Shown: piece after piece, positions 8,802 to 17,369 of the stretch
Position numbering within the stretch: the stretch's first letter is position 1
Layout of the letters: the number at the start of each line of letters is the position of its first letter
From: Saprospiraceae bacterium
GTDB taxonomy: Bacteria > Bacteroidota > Bacteroidia > Chitinophagales > Saprospiraceae
NCBI GenBank assembly: GCA_022844565.1
Contig: JALHLK010000008.1
Coordinates: 95,986 to 159,985, forward strand
DNA length: 64,000 bases
Reading direction: 5' to 3'
Made by a program: the position numbers and the translations under genes
Notes under the pieces: model-generated
What the model was told of the DNA's origin: nothing
What the model saw: only the letters and a program-made list of their open reading frames with translations
The model's database searches: none

Positions 8802-8872
8802 GTCTATTGTTTATTATTAATTACAGAAAATATTTTAGCAATTTTTAATTGAACCAGTTCTCTTTTGATCTG

Positions 8873-8880
8873 CAAATTTA
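8873..8880 (-). promoter_or_regulatory. Candidate -7 box upstream of scpB
   Basis: The minus strand reads TAAATTTG, a full match to TAnnTTTG, 71 bp upstream of the scpB start. No convincing -33 TTG lies at the usual spacing, so support is limited to the -7 match and position. Confidence 0.35.
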
Positions 8881-8943
8881 AACGATTTCTAGGCATAAAT
8901 GAAATAGTTTAATGCAAAACAATAAAATGCCTTATCCAATTCT

Positions 8944-8951
8944 TATCTTTG
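8944..8951 (+). promoter_or_regulatory. Candidate -7 box of the sigma-factor/MscS operon
   Basis: TATCTTTG matches TAnnTTTG and lies 76 bp upstream of the start at 9028. It would drive the four plus-strand genes that follow. Confidence 0.4.
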
Positions 8952-9027
8952 CGGAAAATATTTATTGATAATAAGTGTGACCAGTTATTATAATAACGTC
9001 ATATAAAAGTATGACTTTACAGAATCT

Positions 9028-9639
9028 ATGATTAATTTATTAAATGCAGTAATAAGTGGGGTTGTTAGGCCAGATATAAGTGATGAAGAGATCATAGTTG
9101 AATACCTCAAAACTCAAAATATGAGGTATTTTGACATTCTCTACAATAGATATTCTGGAAAAGTACTTGCCAAATGTAAAACAATTTTGAAAGATTCTGA
9201 TGCGGCTAAAGACTTAATGCAAGATATTTTCATGAAAGTTTTAACGAGTATTTCTTCATTTAAAAGTCATTCAAAATTTTCTACATGGCTTTACTCCATC
9301 ACTTACAATACATGTATAGATGAAACAAGAAGATTAAAAAAATACACCTTTGAAAAGGATGATATACTTTCGTCTTTAGCGGACGATGATTTAAATGAAA
9401 AAATAGATGAAGAAATAATTTTTAGTTTAAAAGTTACTCAAGTTGAAAAGATTTTGGATATGATAAATGTGGAAGATAAATCGATATTATTAATGAAATA
9501 TACTGATGATTTACCTATTAATGAAATATCTTCCATCTTAAATAAATCTGAAAGTGCTATAAAAATGAAGCTTCTAAGAGCTCGAGAAAGATTTTTAAAA
9601 ACTTACAAACAGGAATATGATGGATACACCGAAGAATAA
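9028..9639 (+). CDS. RNA polymerase ECF-type sigma factor, first gene of a four-gene unit
   Basis: A 203-residue sigma-70 family protein. Region 2 shows YFDILYNRYSGKVLAKC, DAAKDLMQDIFMKVL and FSTWLYSITYNTCIDETRR. Region 4 shows LLMKYTDDLPINEISSILN followed by SESAIKMKLLRARERFL, a clear helix-turn-helix. An N-terminal extension of about 30 residues (VRPDISDEEIIVEYL) precedes region 2. The end overlaps a 64-residue reading frame, and an MscS-like channel and a DUF3078 protein follow at short spacing. This suggests an operon-linked envelope response. No recognisable anti-sigma factor is present unless the 64-residue protein plays that part. Confidence 0.9.
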   Translation: MINLLNAVISGVVRPDISDEEIIVEYLKTQNMRYFDILYNRYSGKVLAKCKTILKDSDAAKDLMQDIFMKVLTSISSFKSHSKFSTWLYSITYNTCIDETRRLKKYTFEKDDILSSLADDDLNEKIDEEIIFSLKVTQVEKILDMINVEDKSILLMKYTDDLPINEISSILNKSESAIKMKLLRARERFLKTYKQEYDGYTEE

Positions 9640-9811
9640 TGTTTTTAAAGAACTTGAAGCAAAAATAATTTCTGAAGAATTTGACAAATTGAAATTGATA
9701 AAAGACAAAATCAATACAAGTAAAGAGACGTTTATTCATCTTTCGAATATAACTGACGTGTATACTTCTAGAATGTTTTCAATAATTGGTGGATTATTAG
9801 GTAAAAAGTAA
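9617..9811 (+). CDS. Small hypothetical protein overlapping the sigma-factor gene
   Basis: A 64-residue frame begins at ATGATG (9617 or 9620), inside the last codons of the sigma factor, and ends 6 bp before the MscS-like gene. Its composition is charged and helical (FKELEAKIISEEFDKLKLIKDKI). A hydrophobic tail IIGGLLGKK ends it. The tight overlap on one side and 6-bp gap on the other support translational coupling and a real gene. I recognise no family. A regulator of the sigma factor is one possibility, but it has no transmembrane helix of normal length and no zinc motif. Confidence 0.65.
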   Translation: MMDTPKNNVFKELEAKIISEEFDKLKLIKDKINTSKETFIHLSNITDVYTSRMFSIIGGLLGKK

Positions 9812-9817
9812 AATAAT

Positions 9818-10633
9818 ATGGATTTAGCAAGTGTTTTCTCAAACTCTTTAGAATTATTAATTAATACATTCGTAGTCGCAATACCCAACTTAGTAAAAGC
9901 AGTATTCATTCTAGCTATCGGGTATTTTATTTCAAAGTCTATTTATGGTTTTATCTCCATGGTTTTAAGAAGATTAGGAGTTGATAAATATGGTGAAAAG
10001 GTTGAAGAAATAGATGTTATCTCAAAAGCTGGAATTAAAATTAAAATTAGTGAAATTGTAGCTAAAATAATTTATGTTTTTATTTTACTTATATTTATTG
10101 TTGCGGCTACAGATATACTAGGTATGCCTGCTTTGTCTAATCTTGTTGCTGATGCAATCGCGTTTATCCCTAATCTGATTGTTGCCTTGATTATTCTAAT
10201 ATTTGGGATGTTGGGTGCTGACGCATTAAGAAAATTTACACTTACTACTTGCGAGTCTTTAGGTATTGGTAGCGCAAAACTTTTATCCAATCTCGTTTTT
10301 TACTTTCTTTTTATTACTGTAGTGATGATGTCTTTAGGACAGGCAAATATCAATACAGACTTTTTAGCCACAAATTTATCCATTCTTATTGCAGGTGGTG
10401 TTTTAGCCTTTTCTATAGGGTATGGTCTAGCTTCTAGAGAAACAGTGGCTAATTATTTAGCAAGTCGATACAACAAAGACAAAATAAAAATTGGGGATAA
10501 AATAGAAGTAGATGGCATTCAAGGACTGGTAATTAAAGTAGAATCAGATAATATTACCTTAGAGCACGAAGAAGGTACTACCATTGTCCCACTACATTTG
10601 ATTATGAAGAACAAAATCAAAATATTCAAATAA
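9818..10633 (+). CDS. MscS-like small-conductance mechanosensitive channel
   Basis: A 271-residue inner-membrane protein. Four or five hydrophobic segments lie at residues 15-40, 80-100, 110-135 and 150-200. The first ones carry the conserved TM-helix repeat pattern (LVKAVFILAIGYFISKSIYGFIS; LIVALIILIFGMLGADALRKF) found in the CmpX-like branch. After the pore-lining stretch (GGVLAFSIGYGLASRETVANYLA) comes the MscS beta domain: IKIGDKIEVDGIQGLVIKVESDNITLEHEEGTTIVPL. By family it releases solutes on membrane tension. It is shorter than E. coli MscS (286 residues) and lacks a long cytoplasmic vestibule. It sits third in the sigma-factor operon. Confidence 0.88.
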   Translation: MDLASVFSNSLELLINTFVVAIPNLVKAVFILAIGYFISKSIYGFISMVLRRLGVDKYGEKVEEIDVISKAGIKIKISEIVAKIIYVFILLIFIVAATDILGMPALSNLVADAIAFIPNLIVALIILIFGMLGADALRKFTLTTCESLGIGSAKLLSNLVFYFLFITVVMMSLGQANINTDFLATNLSILIAGGVLAFSIGYGLASRETVANYLASRYNKDKIKIGDKIEVDGIQGLVIKVESDNITLEHEEGTTIVPLHLIMKNKIKIFK

Positions 10634-10654
10634 ATTTTAAAATTCTTAATTACA

Positions 10655-11548
10655 ATGAGAAACAGTTTTTTTCTATTTTTTACATTTTTGGTACTGAGTG
10701 TATCTGCACAAACATTAGAAGAATTAAAGGCTAAAAAAGCAGCTTTACAAGCAGAACTGAGTCCAATTCAAGCGCAGATTGATCCTATAAAAGCTCAAAT
10801 ATCAGCAATTGACGCAGACATAGCTAAATTTCCAGGATGGTACAAAGGTGCTTTCGGAACTTTAGGTTTAAATTTTACTGGTTTAAACAATTGGGTTGTG
10901 AATCCAAATCCAAATTCTAGAGCCACTACTATTTTAGGTAGCTTTAATGCATTTGCAAATAAAATTGAGTCAAAATACTTTTGGAGAAATAATGCAGCAC
11001 TAAATTTAGGATGGCAAAAACTCAACCTTAAAGGCGATAATTCTGATGCAGAATTCGAACCAGTGACTGATCTTTTAACAGGCACCTCTTTACTTGGATA
11101 CAATATTACTTCTAAAATAGCAATGTCTGCTTTGGCAGAATATCGTACCACCGTTATTAGAAATTTTAATAATCCTGGCTATTTTGATATTGGTGCTGGA
11201 TTTACATACTCCCCTTTGTCAAACCTAGTCATGGTTCTTCATCCTATTAACTATAACTTTATTATTTCCGACAATGATGCAAAATATACATCTTCATTAG
11301 GAACAAAATTGGTAGCTGACTATAATGCTAAATTATATAAAGGTATAAAATGGAGATCAAATCTAACTTCATTTTTAAGTTACAAATCCAGTAGTCCTTC
11401 TTTGTCCAATTTTACTTGGACGAATGGATTTTCATTTACTTTACTTAAGGGTATAGGTGTAGGTATTGAACATGCAATAAGATCTTCAAAGCAAGAAAGC
11501 AAGGACATGCAAAGCTACTATATCGTAGGTTTGTCATATTCTTTATAG
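10655..11548 (+). CDS. DUF3078 outer-membrane-type protein with N-terminal coiled coil
   Basis: A 297-residue protein with an N-terminal signal peptide (FFLFFTFLVLSVSAQ). A regular coiled coil of roughly residues 20-55 follows, made of LEELKAKKAALQAEL and repeated PIQAQIDPIKAQI heptads. The remainder is beta-rich with alternating aromatic residues and ends in a terminal YIVGLSYSL, as in an outer-membrane beta-barrel. The pattern matches DUF3078 proteins of Bacteroidota; their function is unknown. It is the last gene of the sigma-factor/MscS run, 21 bp after the channel gene. A strong terminator follows 25 bp downstream. Confidence 0.75.
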   Translation: MRNSFFLFFTFLVLSVSAQTLEELKAKKAALQAELSPIQAQIDPIKAQISAIDADIAKFPGWYKGAFGTLGLNFTGLNNWVVNPNPNSRATTILGSFNAFANKIESKYFWRNNAALNLGWQKLNLKGDNSDAEFEPVTDLLTGTSLLGYNITSKIAMSALAEYRTTVIRNFNNPGYFDIGAGFTYSPLSNLVMVLHPINYNFIISDNDAKYTSSLGTKLVADYNAKLYKGIKWRSNLTSFLSYKSSSPSLSNFTWTNGFSFTLLKGIGVGIEHAIRSSKQESKDMQSYYIVGLSYSL

Positions 11549-11572
11549 TATATTCATTACCAAAAAAATAAT

Positions 11573-11614
11573 AAAACCACAGGTAGTTAAATTGATTATC
11601 TGTGGTTTTTTTTT
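11573..11614 (+). terminator. Intrinsic terminator of the sigma/MscS/DUF3078 operon
   Basis: AAAACCACAG (11573-11582) pairs with CTGTGGTTTT (11600-11609) over a 17-base loop and runs into nine consecutive T residues. This is a textbook rho-independent terminator, the clearest in the window. Confidence 0.85.
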
Positions 11615-11618
11615 ATTG

Positions 11619-11684
11619 ATGAGCTATGGTCTTTCTGAAGAATATGTGGTGAAGGTTTTAAGGGAAAATGGGGGGGTTGATTAA
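11619..11684 (+). pseudogene. Remnant of an EKGI-repeat protein (C-terminal tail only)
   Basis: The frame from ATG 11619 to TAA 11684 encodes MSYGLSEEYVVKVLRENGGVD. Its LSEEYV-KVLR-NG core matches the C-terminus of the intact 79-residue gene at 12606-12845. At DNA level 11631-11671 and 12792-12832 agree at 35 of 41 bases by my count. The first 55 or so residues of the gene are missing and the fragment begins immediately after a terminator, so it is most likely a decayed copy. Together with the intact copy it brackets the toxin-antitoxin pair. Confidence 0.7.
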
Positions 11685-12003
11685 CCTCAAGACCCAATGA
11701 TCTAACATAATTAGCACATATAAATTAGTCATAATCGTCGATAATGTCTGTGTAATTTTTGTGTGTAGACGTGTGGTCGTATCGGATATATCAGAAAAAA
11801 GGTCTGTGGTAGAGTTCGATTTCGGATGTAGCGATGGGGCTAACAAGTTGGTGTTGTGCGTTTGTTGTTTTCCATTCATATGCTTTGCGTTTTATTTTTG
11901 ATATCTTCGTTTAATGCAGATAGTCACATTTTTATATCCACAACTTTAAAAATTAACTTTTTGTATTTTACAATATCGTATATTTGTCTAAAATATAAAT
12001 TAA
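11685..12003. other. Gene-free stretch before the toxin-antitoxin pair
   Basis: These 319 bp contain no frame I trust. The part from about 11735 to 11880 is visibly richer in G and in GT steps than the surrounding AT-rich DNA, which hints at foreign origin. A -7 box, TATATTTG at 11979-11986, lies 17 bp before the antitoxin start and probably serves it. The GCTAACAAG...TTGTGCG segment near 11837-11860 was considered as a recombination site and not accepted. Confidence 0.5.
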
Positions 12004-12237
12004 ATGAATCTAGAAGCTCGAAAAATTGAATTTATTCAAGATTTTTTAAAAATCAAGAATGAAGAAGTAATTTCTCGATTGGAGAAAATAATGATAGAAG
12101 AAAAAAATGTTTCTAATGATCAATTATTTAAGCCAATGACTCAAGAAGAACTTGACAAACGTATTGATCAGTCTGAGTCTGATTTCCTCAACAAGCGATT
12201 TAAAAACAGTACTGAGCTATTATCTAAGTACGAATAA
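12004..12237 (+). CDS. Antitoxin-like partner of the ParE-type toxin
   Basis: A 77-residue, highly charged helical protein. The N-terminal segment is EARKIEFIQDFLKI and there is a central LEKIMIEE. The C-terminal part is rich in acidic residues (MTQEELDKRIDQSESDFLNKRF), a common design for the toxin-wrapping tail of type II antitoxins. No DNA-binding fold is obvious, so autoregulation is uncertain. Its stop overlaps the toxin start by one base (TAATG), the classic arrangement. Assignment rests on context more than on family recognition. Confidence 0.78.
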   Translation: MNLEARKIEFIQDFLKIKNEEVISRLEKIMIEEKNVSNDQLFKPMTQEELDKRIDQSESDFLNKRFKNSTELLSKYE

Positions 12238-12554
12238 TGGCATTTAAAATTATTTGGTCTGAATTTGCTGAAATTCAATTAGACGAAATTTTTGAATTTT
12301 ATTCGAGGGAAATTAACGCATCTTTTGCAAATAAATTCCTGAAAGCAATCATCAAGGAGCCAAATAAATTGTTAAAAGCTCCTTTTATAGGGCAAAAGGA
12401 ATTATTTTTAAAAGGGAGAGAAATAGAATACCGATATTTAATTTTCAAAAACTACAAATTGATTTACTCCATAGATAATTTGAACAAATTTATAAAAATA
12501 GCAGATATTTTTGATACTAGACAAAACCCTGTAAAGCTAAAAAGAACAAGGTAA
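12237..12554 (+). CDS. ParE/RelE-superfamily toxin
   Basis: A 105-residue protein with the ParE-like fold signature. It starts FKIIWSEFAEIQLDEIFEFY, a strand and helix as in ParE, then has ANKFLKAIIKEPNKLLKAPFIGQKE. The terminal strands are REIEYRYLIFKNYKLIYSID and IKIADIFDTRQNP, the latter matching the I-x-x-V/I-x-D-x-R-Q-x-P ending common in ParE toxins. By family it poisons gyrase or cleaves mRNA; which one cannot be told from the sequence. It is coupled to the antitoxin gene in front. The pair lies in an accessory patch between two EKGI-tail copies. Confidence 0.85.
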   Translation: MAFKIIWSEFAEIQLDEIFEFYSREINASFANKFLKAIIKEPNKLLKAPFIGQKELFLKGREIEYRYLIFKNYKLIYSIDNLNKFIKIADIFDTRQNPVKLKRTR

Positions 12555-12605
12555 TGGAAATAGGAAATTGGGAGTAAATTCAAAGTTCAATTACAAACAC
12601 AATCA

Positions 12606-12845
12606 ATGGGCATCGAACAATTTTTATTAGAAAGAGAAAGAAAAATAGGGGAAAAGAAAGGAATCGAAAAAGGTATCGACCTCGGTATCGAAAAAGGTAT
12701 CGACCTCGGTTTTGAAAAAGCAATGAAAAAAACAATCCTTAATGGGTATAATAATGGTCTTTCAATCGCCATGATTTGCAATATCAATGAACTTTCTGAA
12801 GAATATGTACTTAAGGTTTTACGGAATAATGGAAAGATTGACTAG
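12606..12845 (+). CDS. Small EKGI-repeat protein, resembling the C-terminal tail of Rpn/PD-(D/E)XK transposase-type nucleases
   Basis: A 79-residue protein beginning MGIEQFLLERERKIGEKKG. It is followed by two and a half copies of an eight-residue repeat (IEKGIDLG) and then a helix-turn-helix-like end (LSIAMICNINELSEEYVLKVLR). Proteins of the Rpn/PD-(D/E)XK transposase group often end in just such a G-I-E-K-G run plus tail, but the nuclease domain is missing here. A paralogue at 46678-46902 has nearly the same first 24 residues, and a broken copy lies at 11619-11684. Either these are free-standing genes or all derive from nuclease decay. It lies about 50 bp after the toxin gene. Confidence 0.7.
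   Translation: MGIEQFLLERERKIGEKKGIEKGIDLGIEKGIDLGFEKAMKKTILNGYNNGLSIAMICNINELSEEYVLKVLRNNGKID
12660..12719 (+). repeat. 24-bp in-frame tandem repeat
   Basis: Two 24-bp units (12660-12683 and 12684-12707) differ at one base and are followed by a half unit (12708-12719). They encode the IEKGIDLG repeat. The length is a multiple of three, so gain or loss of units keeps the frame. Confidence 0.85.
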
Positions 12846-12964
12846 ATCTCTTATTTGATAAATGACCTAACCGCACCATCATCGTACGTTACATTATCAA
12901 TATCTGCCTTAAACTCTTGAAAACAAAAGTCACCAACCCATATTCTATTCTGTCAGTTAAGGAT

Positions 12965-14767
12965 TTATGAATTATTCACTTCCCACTGTCTGTTAAACAC
13001 ACCCTTTTTTTTGACTAAATCATCAAAACTACCTTCTTCCACAATTCTTCCGTCCTCGAGTACTATGATTCTATCTACATTTTTGATTGTAGAGAGTTTG
13101 TGTGCCACTATAATCGTAGTTCTATCTATCATTGCCAATTCAAGAGCTGTTCGGACTACGTTTTCAGACTCGCCATCTAGAGAGCTTGTAGCTTCATCAA
13201 AAATTAAAATTGCTGGATCATTATAAATTGCCCTAGCTATCGTAAGCCGTTGCTTTTCTCCACCACTTAACTTGTTGCCTCGATCTCCAATTTTAAATAA
13301 AATGGAGCCTTCTTTTTCGTTTACAAAGTTTAGGGCATTCGCTGTAGATAAGGCATCCTTAAGTTTCTCTTTATTTACAGCCCTCGATAAAACAACATTT
13401 GACTCAATCGTATCATTAAATAATATGGGTTCTTGGGTTACAACCCCAAAGAGATTCCGATAACTCTCCAAATTGATAGTTTTAATATCATTTTGATCAA
13501 TTAGAATGGTACCTTCATAATCATGGTACAATCTTAATATCAAGTCAACTAGGGTAGACTTTCCACTACCTGAAGAGCCTACGATTGCAATTTTTTCTCC
13601 CTTTTTTAGAGTAAGATTAATATTAGACAATGCTGGTTTCATCTCATGATTGTACGTAAATGAAACATTATTTAGCGTTAAGGATGACTCAAAGTTATAT
13701 TTACACTCAAGTAGCTGCTCGGTTGGTTCTTCTTTCTGTAGACTTAATATCTCTTCTACTCTATCTAAAGCCGCATTACCTTTTTGAAAACTAAAAACGG
13801 CATTGCTAAGCTGTTTTGAAGGCTCAATAAGTTGATAAAAAGCTAAAATAAATGCAAAAAACGTCTCTGGTAAAATCTCAAAACTTAATACCATTTGTGC
13901 ACCATACCACAAAAGTACCACAACAGTAGATACGCCTAAAAATTCAGATACGGGTGAAGAAAGTTCTCTTTTTTTACTATATAAAATCGCTTGCTTATTG
14001 AGGTCGTTGGAGGCGGTTTCATAGGCTGATTTTCTCAATTTTTGAGCTGAAAATATTTTTATGATCTTCAATCCGTGTAAACTTTCATCTAATATCGCAC
14101 CTATTTCCCCTATTTTTGCCTGAAGGTTGTGACTATCCTTTTTTAGTAGCCTACTAATGCCAGACACAACAACACCTGTGAAAACCATTAAACACATAGC
14201 AAAAAGTGTCAACTTCATATTGATTAAAACCATAAAACTTAATGAGCCTATTATGATAAAAGGCGATTTAAAAACAGCTTCTAGAATACTTAAAATTGAC
14301 CAATCTATTTCTTGAATATCCAGAGTAGCCCTTGAGATTAGGTCTCCTTTTCTTTCATTGTTAACATGTTTTAAAGGTAGATTTAAAAGCGAATCGTGGA
14401 TTTCAACTCTTATATCTTTGATTACACCGTTTCTAAGAGGAGAGATACAGATTAATGACAAATATCTAAATAAATTCCTAAATAAAAACGCCAAAACAAG
14501 TGCAAAACATACAATAAGCATTGATGTTTGAGGTCCATAATTTTGGATTAGTTCTGTAAAAAAAAGACTTAGCCGGCCTTCTACTTGTGATATACTAGTT
14601 ATTGAATCTTCCGAAGATTTAGAATTAAACAAAATTCTAAAAAATGGAATAATCAACGGAACGCTTACCACTGTAAAAATAGCCATAAAAACATGGCAAA
14701 AAGCACTAAGTAACAGCCATTTTTTGTATTTACTAAGAAAAGGCCAAAGTCTTAGTACTGTCGACAT
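12965..14767 (-). CDS. MsbA-like ABC exporter (fused membrane and ATPase domains)
   Basis: A 600-residue half-transporter. Six membrane helices span about residues 15-320. The ATPase domain has Walker A GSSGSGKST near residue 396, the Q-loop in VVTQEPILFND, the signature LSGGEKQR near 500, and Walker B AILIFDEATSSLD near 522. The H-loop is in IIVAHKLSTI. The order and length match lipid A/lipid exporters of the MsbA group, which flip lipids or drugs across the inner membrane as homodimers. Substrate cannot be decided from sequence alone. It follows accC by 19 bp on the same strand, so it may be co-transcribed with the acetyl-CoA carboxylase genes, which would fit a link to membrane lipid supply. 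Confidence 0.9.
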   Translation of the reverse strand: MSTVLRLWPFLSKYKKWLLLSAFCHVFMAIFTVVSVPLIIPFFRILFNSKSSEDSITSISQVEGRLSLFFTELIQNYGPQTSMLIVCFALVLAFLFRNLFRYLSLICISPLRNGVIKDIRVEIHDSLLNLPLKHVNNERKGDLISRATLDIQEIDWSILSILEAVFKSPFIIIGSLSFMVLINMKLTLFAMCLMVFTGVVVSGISRLLKKDSHNLQAKIGEIGAILDESLHGLKIIKIFSAQKLRKSAYETASNDLNKQAILYSKKRELSSPVSEFLGVSTVVVLLWYGAQMVLSFEILPETFFAFILAFYQLIEPSKQLSNAVFSFQKGNAALDRVEEILSLQKEEPTEQLLECKYNFESSLTLNNVSFTYNHEMKPALSNINLTLKKGEKIAIVGSSGSGKSTLVDLILRLYHDYEGTILIDQNDIKTINLESYRNLFGVVTQEPILFNDTIESNVVLSRAVNKEKLKDALSTANALNFVNEKEGSILFKIGDRGNKLSGGEKQRLTIARAIYNDPAILIFDEATSSLDGESENVVRTALELAMIDRTTIIVAHKLSTIKNVDRIIVLEDGRIVEEGSFDDLVKKKGVFNRQWEVNNS

Positions 14768-14786
14768 TTCTGATATTTTAGACCTA

Positions 14787-16130
14787 TTATTGAGCCTTTA
14801 ATTCAAAATCATTTAAGAACCCAGTGTTAAAATTTCCAGCCTTAAATTCTTCGTGTTTCATTATTTGCTGATGGATCGGAACTGTTGTCTTTATACCTTC
14901 AACAATAAATTCATCCAACGCACGTGCCATTTTTTTGATACATTCTTCTCTAGTTGGAGCTCGACAAATTAATTTAGCGATCAAAGAGTCATAGTTAGAC
15001 GGTACCGTGTATCCGGCATAAACATGAGAATCTACTCTTACACCATGACCTTTAGGACTGTGAAAAGAAGTAATTTTGCCTGGGCTAGGTCTAAAATCTT
15101 TAAATACATCCTCTGCATTGATCCTACATTCCATAGCATGACCATGTGGAAGTCTATTACCCATTTCTAATTTCTCACCAGCTGCAATCCTTATTTGTTC
15201 TTTGATCAAATCCAAATCAACTACTTCTTCTGTGACTGGGTGCTCTACTTGTATTCTTGTATTCATTTCCATAAAATAGAAATTTCTATACTTATCAACT
15301 AGGAATTCGATAGTTCCAGCACCTTCATATTTTATAAATTTTGCAGCCTTGACAGCAGCTTCTCCCATTTTTTCACGAAGTTCGTCCGTCATAAATGGAG
15401 ATGGACTCTCTTCTATTAACTTTTGATGTCTTCTCTGTATTGAGCAATCTCTTTCCGACAAATGAATGACATTACCGTATTGGTCTCCAAGTACTTGGAA
15501 CTCAATGTGACGAGGTTCTTCTACAAATTTTTCCATGTATAGCCCATCATTTCCAAAAGCAGCTTTAGATTCTTGTTTTGCTTTATTCCAATTGTCTTCC
15601 AAATCTTCTTCTTTCCACACTACTCTCATACCTTTACCACCACCACCAGCGGTCGCCTTCATGATGATTGGATATCCTATTACCTTTGCAAGTTTTATTG
15701 CTTCTTTGACATCTTTTAGTAAACCTTCAGAGCCAGGTACAACAGGTACTCCTGCCTTAATCATGGTCTCTTTAGCCGTAATTTTGTCACCCATTTTACT
15801 GATTTGATCAGCAGTGGGACCGATAAACTTAACTTTATATTCTTCACAAATTTTGGCAAACTTGGTATTTTCAGAAAGAAAACCATATCCAGGATGGATG
15901 GCGTCTGCATTCGTAATTTCAACAGCTGCCATAATTTTAGGTATACTCAAATAGGATTCTGTAGATACTGGAGGTCCAATACATACTGCCTCATCTGCAA
16001 ATCTAACATGTAGACTTTCTTTGTCGGCAGTGCTGTATATTGCAACAGTTTTTATCCCCATTTCTTTACAGGTTCTTATTACTCTAAGAGCAATTTCACC
16101 TCTATTGGCTATTAGTATTTTTTTAAACAT
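14787..16130 (-). CDS. accC: Biotin carboxylase subunit of acetyl-CoA carboxylase
   Basis: A complete 447-residue biotin carboxylase. It begins with the canonical [20 protein letters not shown]. The ATP-grasp domain contains [42 protein letters not shown] and [18 protein letters not shown]. It ends with the usual lid and C-terminal domain ([12 protein letters not shown]). The enzyme carboxylates biotin on AccB with bicarbonate and ATP, the first half-reaction of malonyl-CoA synthesis in the cytoplasm. It lies 44 bp after accB in the fabH-efp-accB-accC run, a common Bacteroidota arrangement. Confidence 0.97.
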   Translation of the reverse strand: MFKKILIANRGEIALRVIRTCKEMGIKTVAIYSTADKESLHVRFADEAVCIGPPVSTESYLSIPKIMAAVEITNADAIHPGYGFLSENTKFAKICEEYKVKFIGPTADQISKMGDKITAKETMIKAGVPVVPGSEGLLKDVKEAIKLAKVIGYPIIMKATAGGGGKGMRVVWKEEDLEDNWNKAKQESKAAFGNDGLYMEKFVEEPRHIEFQVLGDQYGNVIHLSERDCSIQRRHQKLIEESPSPFMTDELREKMGEAAVKAAKFIKYEGAGTIEFLVDKYRNFYFMEMNTRIQVEHPVTEEVVDLDLIKEQIRIAAGEKLEMGNRLPHGHAMECRINAEDVFKDFRPSPGKITSFHSPKGHGVRVDSHVYAGYTVPSNYDSLIAKLICRAPTREECIKKMARALDEFIVEGIKTTVPIHQQIMKHEEFKAGNFNTGFLNDFELKAQ

Positions 16131-16174
16131 GTAAATTGATTCTAATTGGTATTAGAGAAATTTTCTAGCTAAAC

Positions 16175-16669
16175 TTAAGCTTCAACTAGAAATAACACTT
16201 GGTCGTATTCTACTGGGGTAGCATCTTCGACCATAACTTTTACTATTTTACCTGAAACTTCCGATTCTATCTCATTAAATAGTTTCATAGCTTCGATAAT
16301 GCAAACTGGACTACCCGCTTGAATGCTATCACCCACTTGAACAAAAGATGGCTTATCTGGACCAGAAGATCTATAAAAAGTACCCACCATTGGAGATTTT
16401 ATTTCTAACAAATTAGTCGTAGGTACAGCTGGTGCAGCAACAACTTGAGGTGTTGAAATAGATTCTTCTTTAACTTGCGGCACACTCACAGGGGGCGCAG
16501 CCATAGGAGCACTTACAACTGTTTGCATCGGCAAATTTTGACTAGATAAACTAGCATAATATTTATTCTGTCGTATTTTTATTTGTACACCTTCTACCTT
16601 TACCTCTACTTCTGCAAGGTTAGATTTGTCTACTAACCTAATTAAATCCGAAATTTCTTTAAAATTCAT
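16175..16669 (-). CDS. accB: Biotin carboxyl carrier protein of acetyl-CoA carboxylase
   Basis: A 164-residue BCCP. The N-terminal helix region (FKEISDLIRLVDKSNLAEVEVKVEG) is followed by an Ala/Pro/Val-rich linker of about residues 50-85. The biotinyl domain follows, containing IKSPMVGTFYRSSGPD and the biotinylation motif EAMKLFNE, with the target lysine at about residue 129. It carries biotin between AccC and the carboxyltransferase AccAD. The carboxyltransferase genes are not in this window. It sits between efp and accC. Confidence 0.97.
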   Translation of the reverse strand: MNFKEISDLIRLVDKSNLAEVEVKVEGVQIKIRQNKYYASLSSQNLPMQTVVSAPMAAPPVSVPQVKEESISTPQVVAAPAVPTTNLLEIKSPMVGTFYRSSGPDKPSFVQVGDSIQAGSPVCIIEAMKLFNEIESEVSGKIVKVMVEDATPVEYDQVLFLVEA

Positions 16670-16762
16670 ATTACTTGAGTTTTGAATAATACAGCCAAAT
16701 TAATATTTAGTTGGCTAATCTACCAACAAATTACAATTTGAATTAAAAAATTAACACTTTCT

Positions 16763-17329
16763 CTAATCTCTAACCCTTTCTAAATAGTCTCTAGTTCGGG
16801 TATCAATTTTGATTTTATCTCCTTCATTTATAAATATCGGTACTTTTATCTCAGCCCCAGTCTCTACCGTAGCAGGCTTTGAAACGTTAGTGGCCGTGTC
16901 ACCTCTGACTCCAGTTTCTGTATAAGTTACTACTAAAGTCACATGTGAGGGAAGTTCTGCGGTTAAAGGCACCTCTTTTACAGCATCAAATAAAATTTCT
17001 ATTTCCGATCCTTCTTTCATCAAATCAGCATTTTCTAACATTTTACCGTCAACAGAAATTTGTTCATAGGATTCATTATCCATAAAGTTATATCCATTCT
17101 CATCATTATAAAGATATTGAAACTTCCTTCTTTCTACCCTTACGATGTCAATTTTGTGACCTGAAGGAAAAGTATTATCAATAACCCTTCCAGTGGTTAG
17201 CGACTTTAGTTTAGTTCTCACAAAAGCTGCACCTTTACCTGGTTTGACGTGTTGAAATTCTACGATTGTGAAAATATCGTGGTTATATTCGATGCATAAT
17301 CCATTTCTGATTTCTGATGTTGAAGCCAT
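16763..17329 (-). CDS. efp: Translation elongation factor P
   Basis: A full-length EF-P of 188 residues with three beta-barrel domains. The N-terminal domain loop reads HVKPGKGAAFVRTKLKSL, so the residue at the tip of the loop (normally Lys or Arg) is Lys in KPGKGAA. Domain 3 ends with INEGDKIKIDTRTRDYLERV, the usual EF-P finish. It relieves ribosome stalling at polyproline stretches. I could not see a modification enzyme gene (epmAB or equivalent) nearby. It is located 40 bp after fabH and 93 bp before accB. Confidence 0.97.
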   Translation of the reverse strand: MASTSEIRNGLCIEYNHDIFTIVEFQHVKPGKGAAFVRTKLKSLTTGRVIDNTFPSGHKIDIVRVERRKFQYLYNDENGYNFMDNESYEQISVDGKMLENADLMKEGSEIEILFDAVKEVPLTAELPSHVTLVVTYTETGVRGDTATNVSKPATVETGAEIKVPIFINEGDKIKIDTRTRDYLERVRD

Positions 17330-17369
17330 TTTGAAATTTTAAAGTACTTAATAAAATTAATTTTGAAAT

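Noticed and set aside
11658..11879. 73-codon minus-strand open frame in the gap before the toxin-antitoxin pair
   Set aside because: Low-complexity Thr/Ser/Leu-rich translation, no homology I can see, overlaps the EKGI-tail remnant, and has no promoter or spacing to support it. It is most likely a chance frame in GT-rich DNA.
11830..11880. Possible integron attC-like recombination site (GCTAACAAG...TTGTGCG)
   Set aside because: The flanking heptamers do not fit the RYYYAAC/GTTRRRY rule and the two sides do not pair well; no integrase is near.
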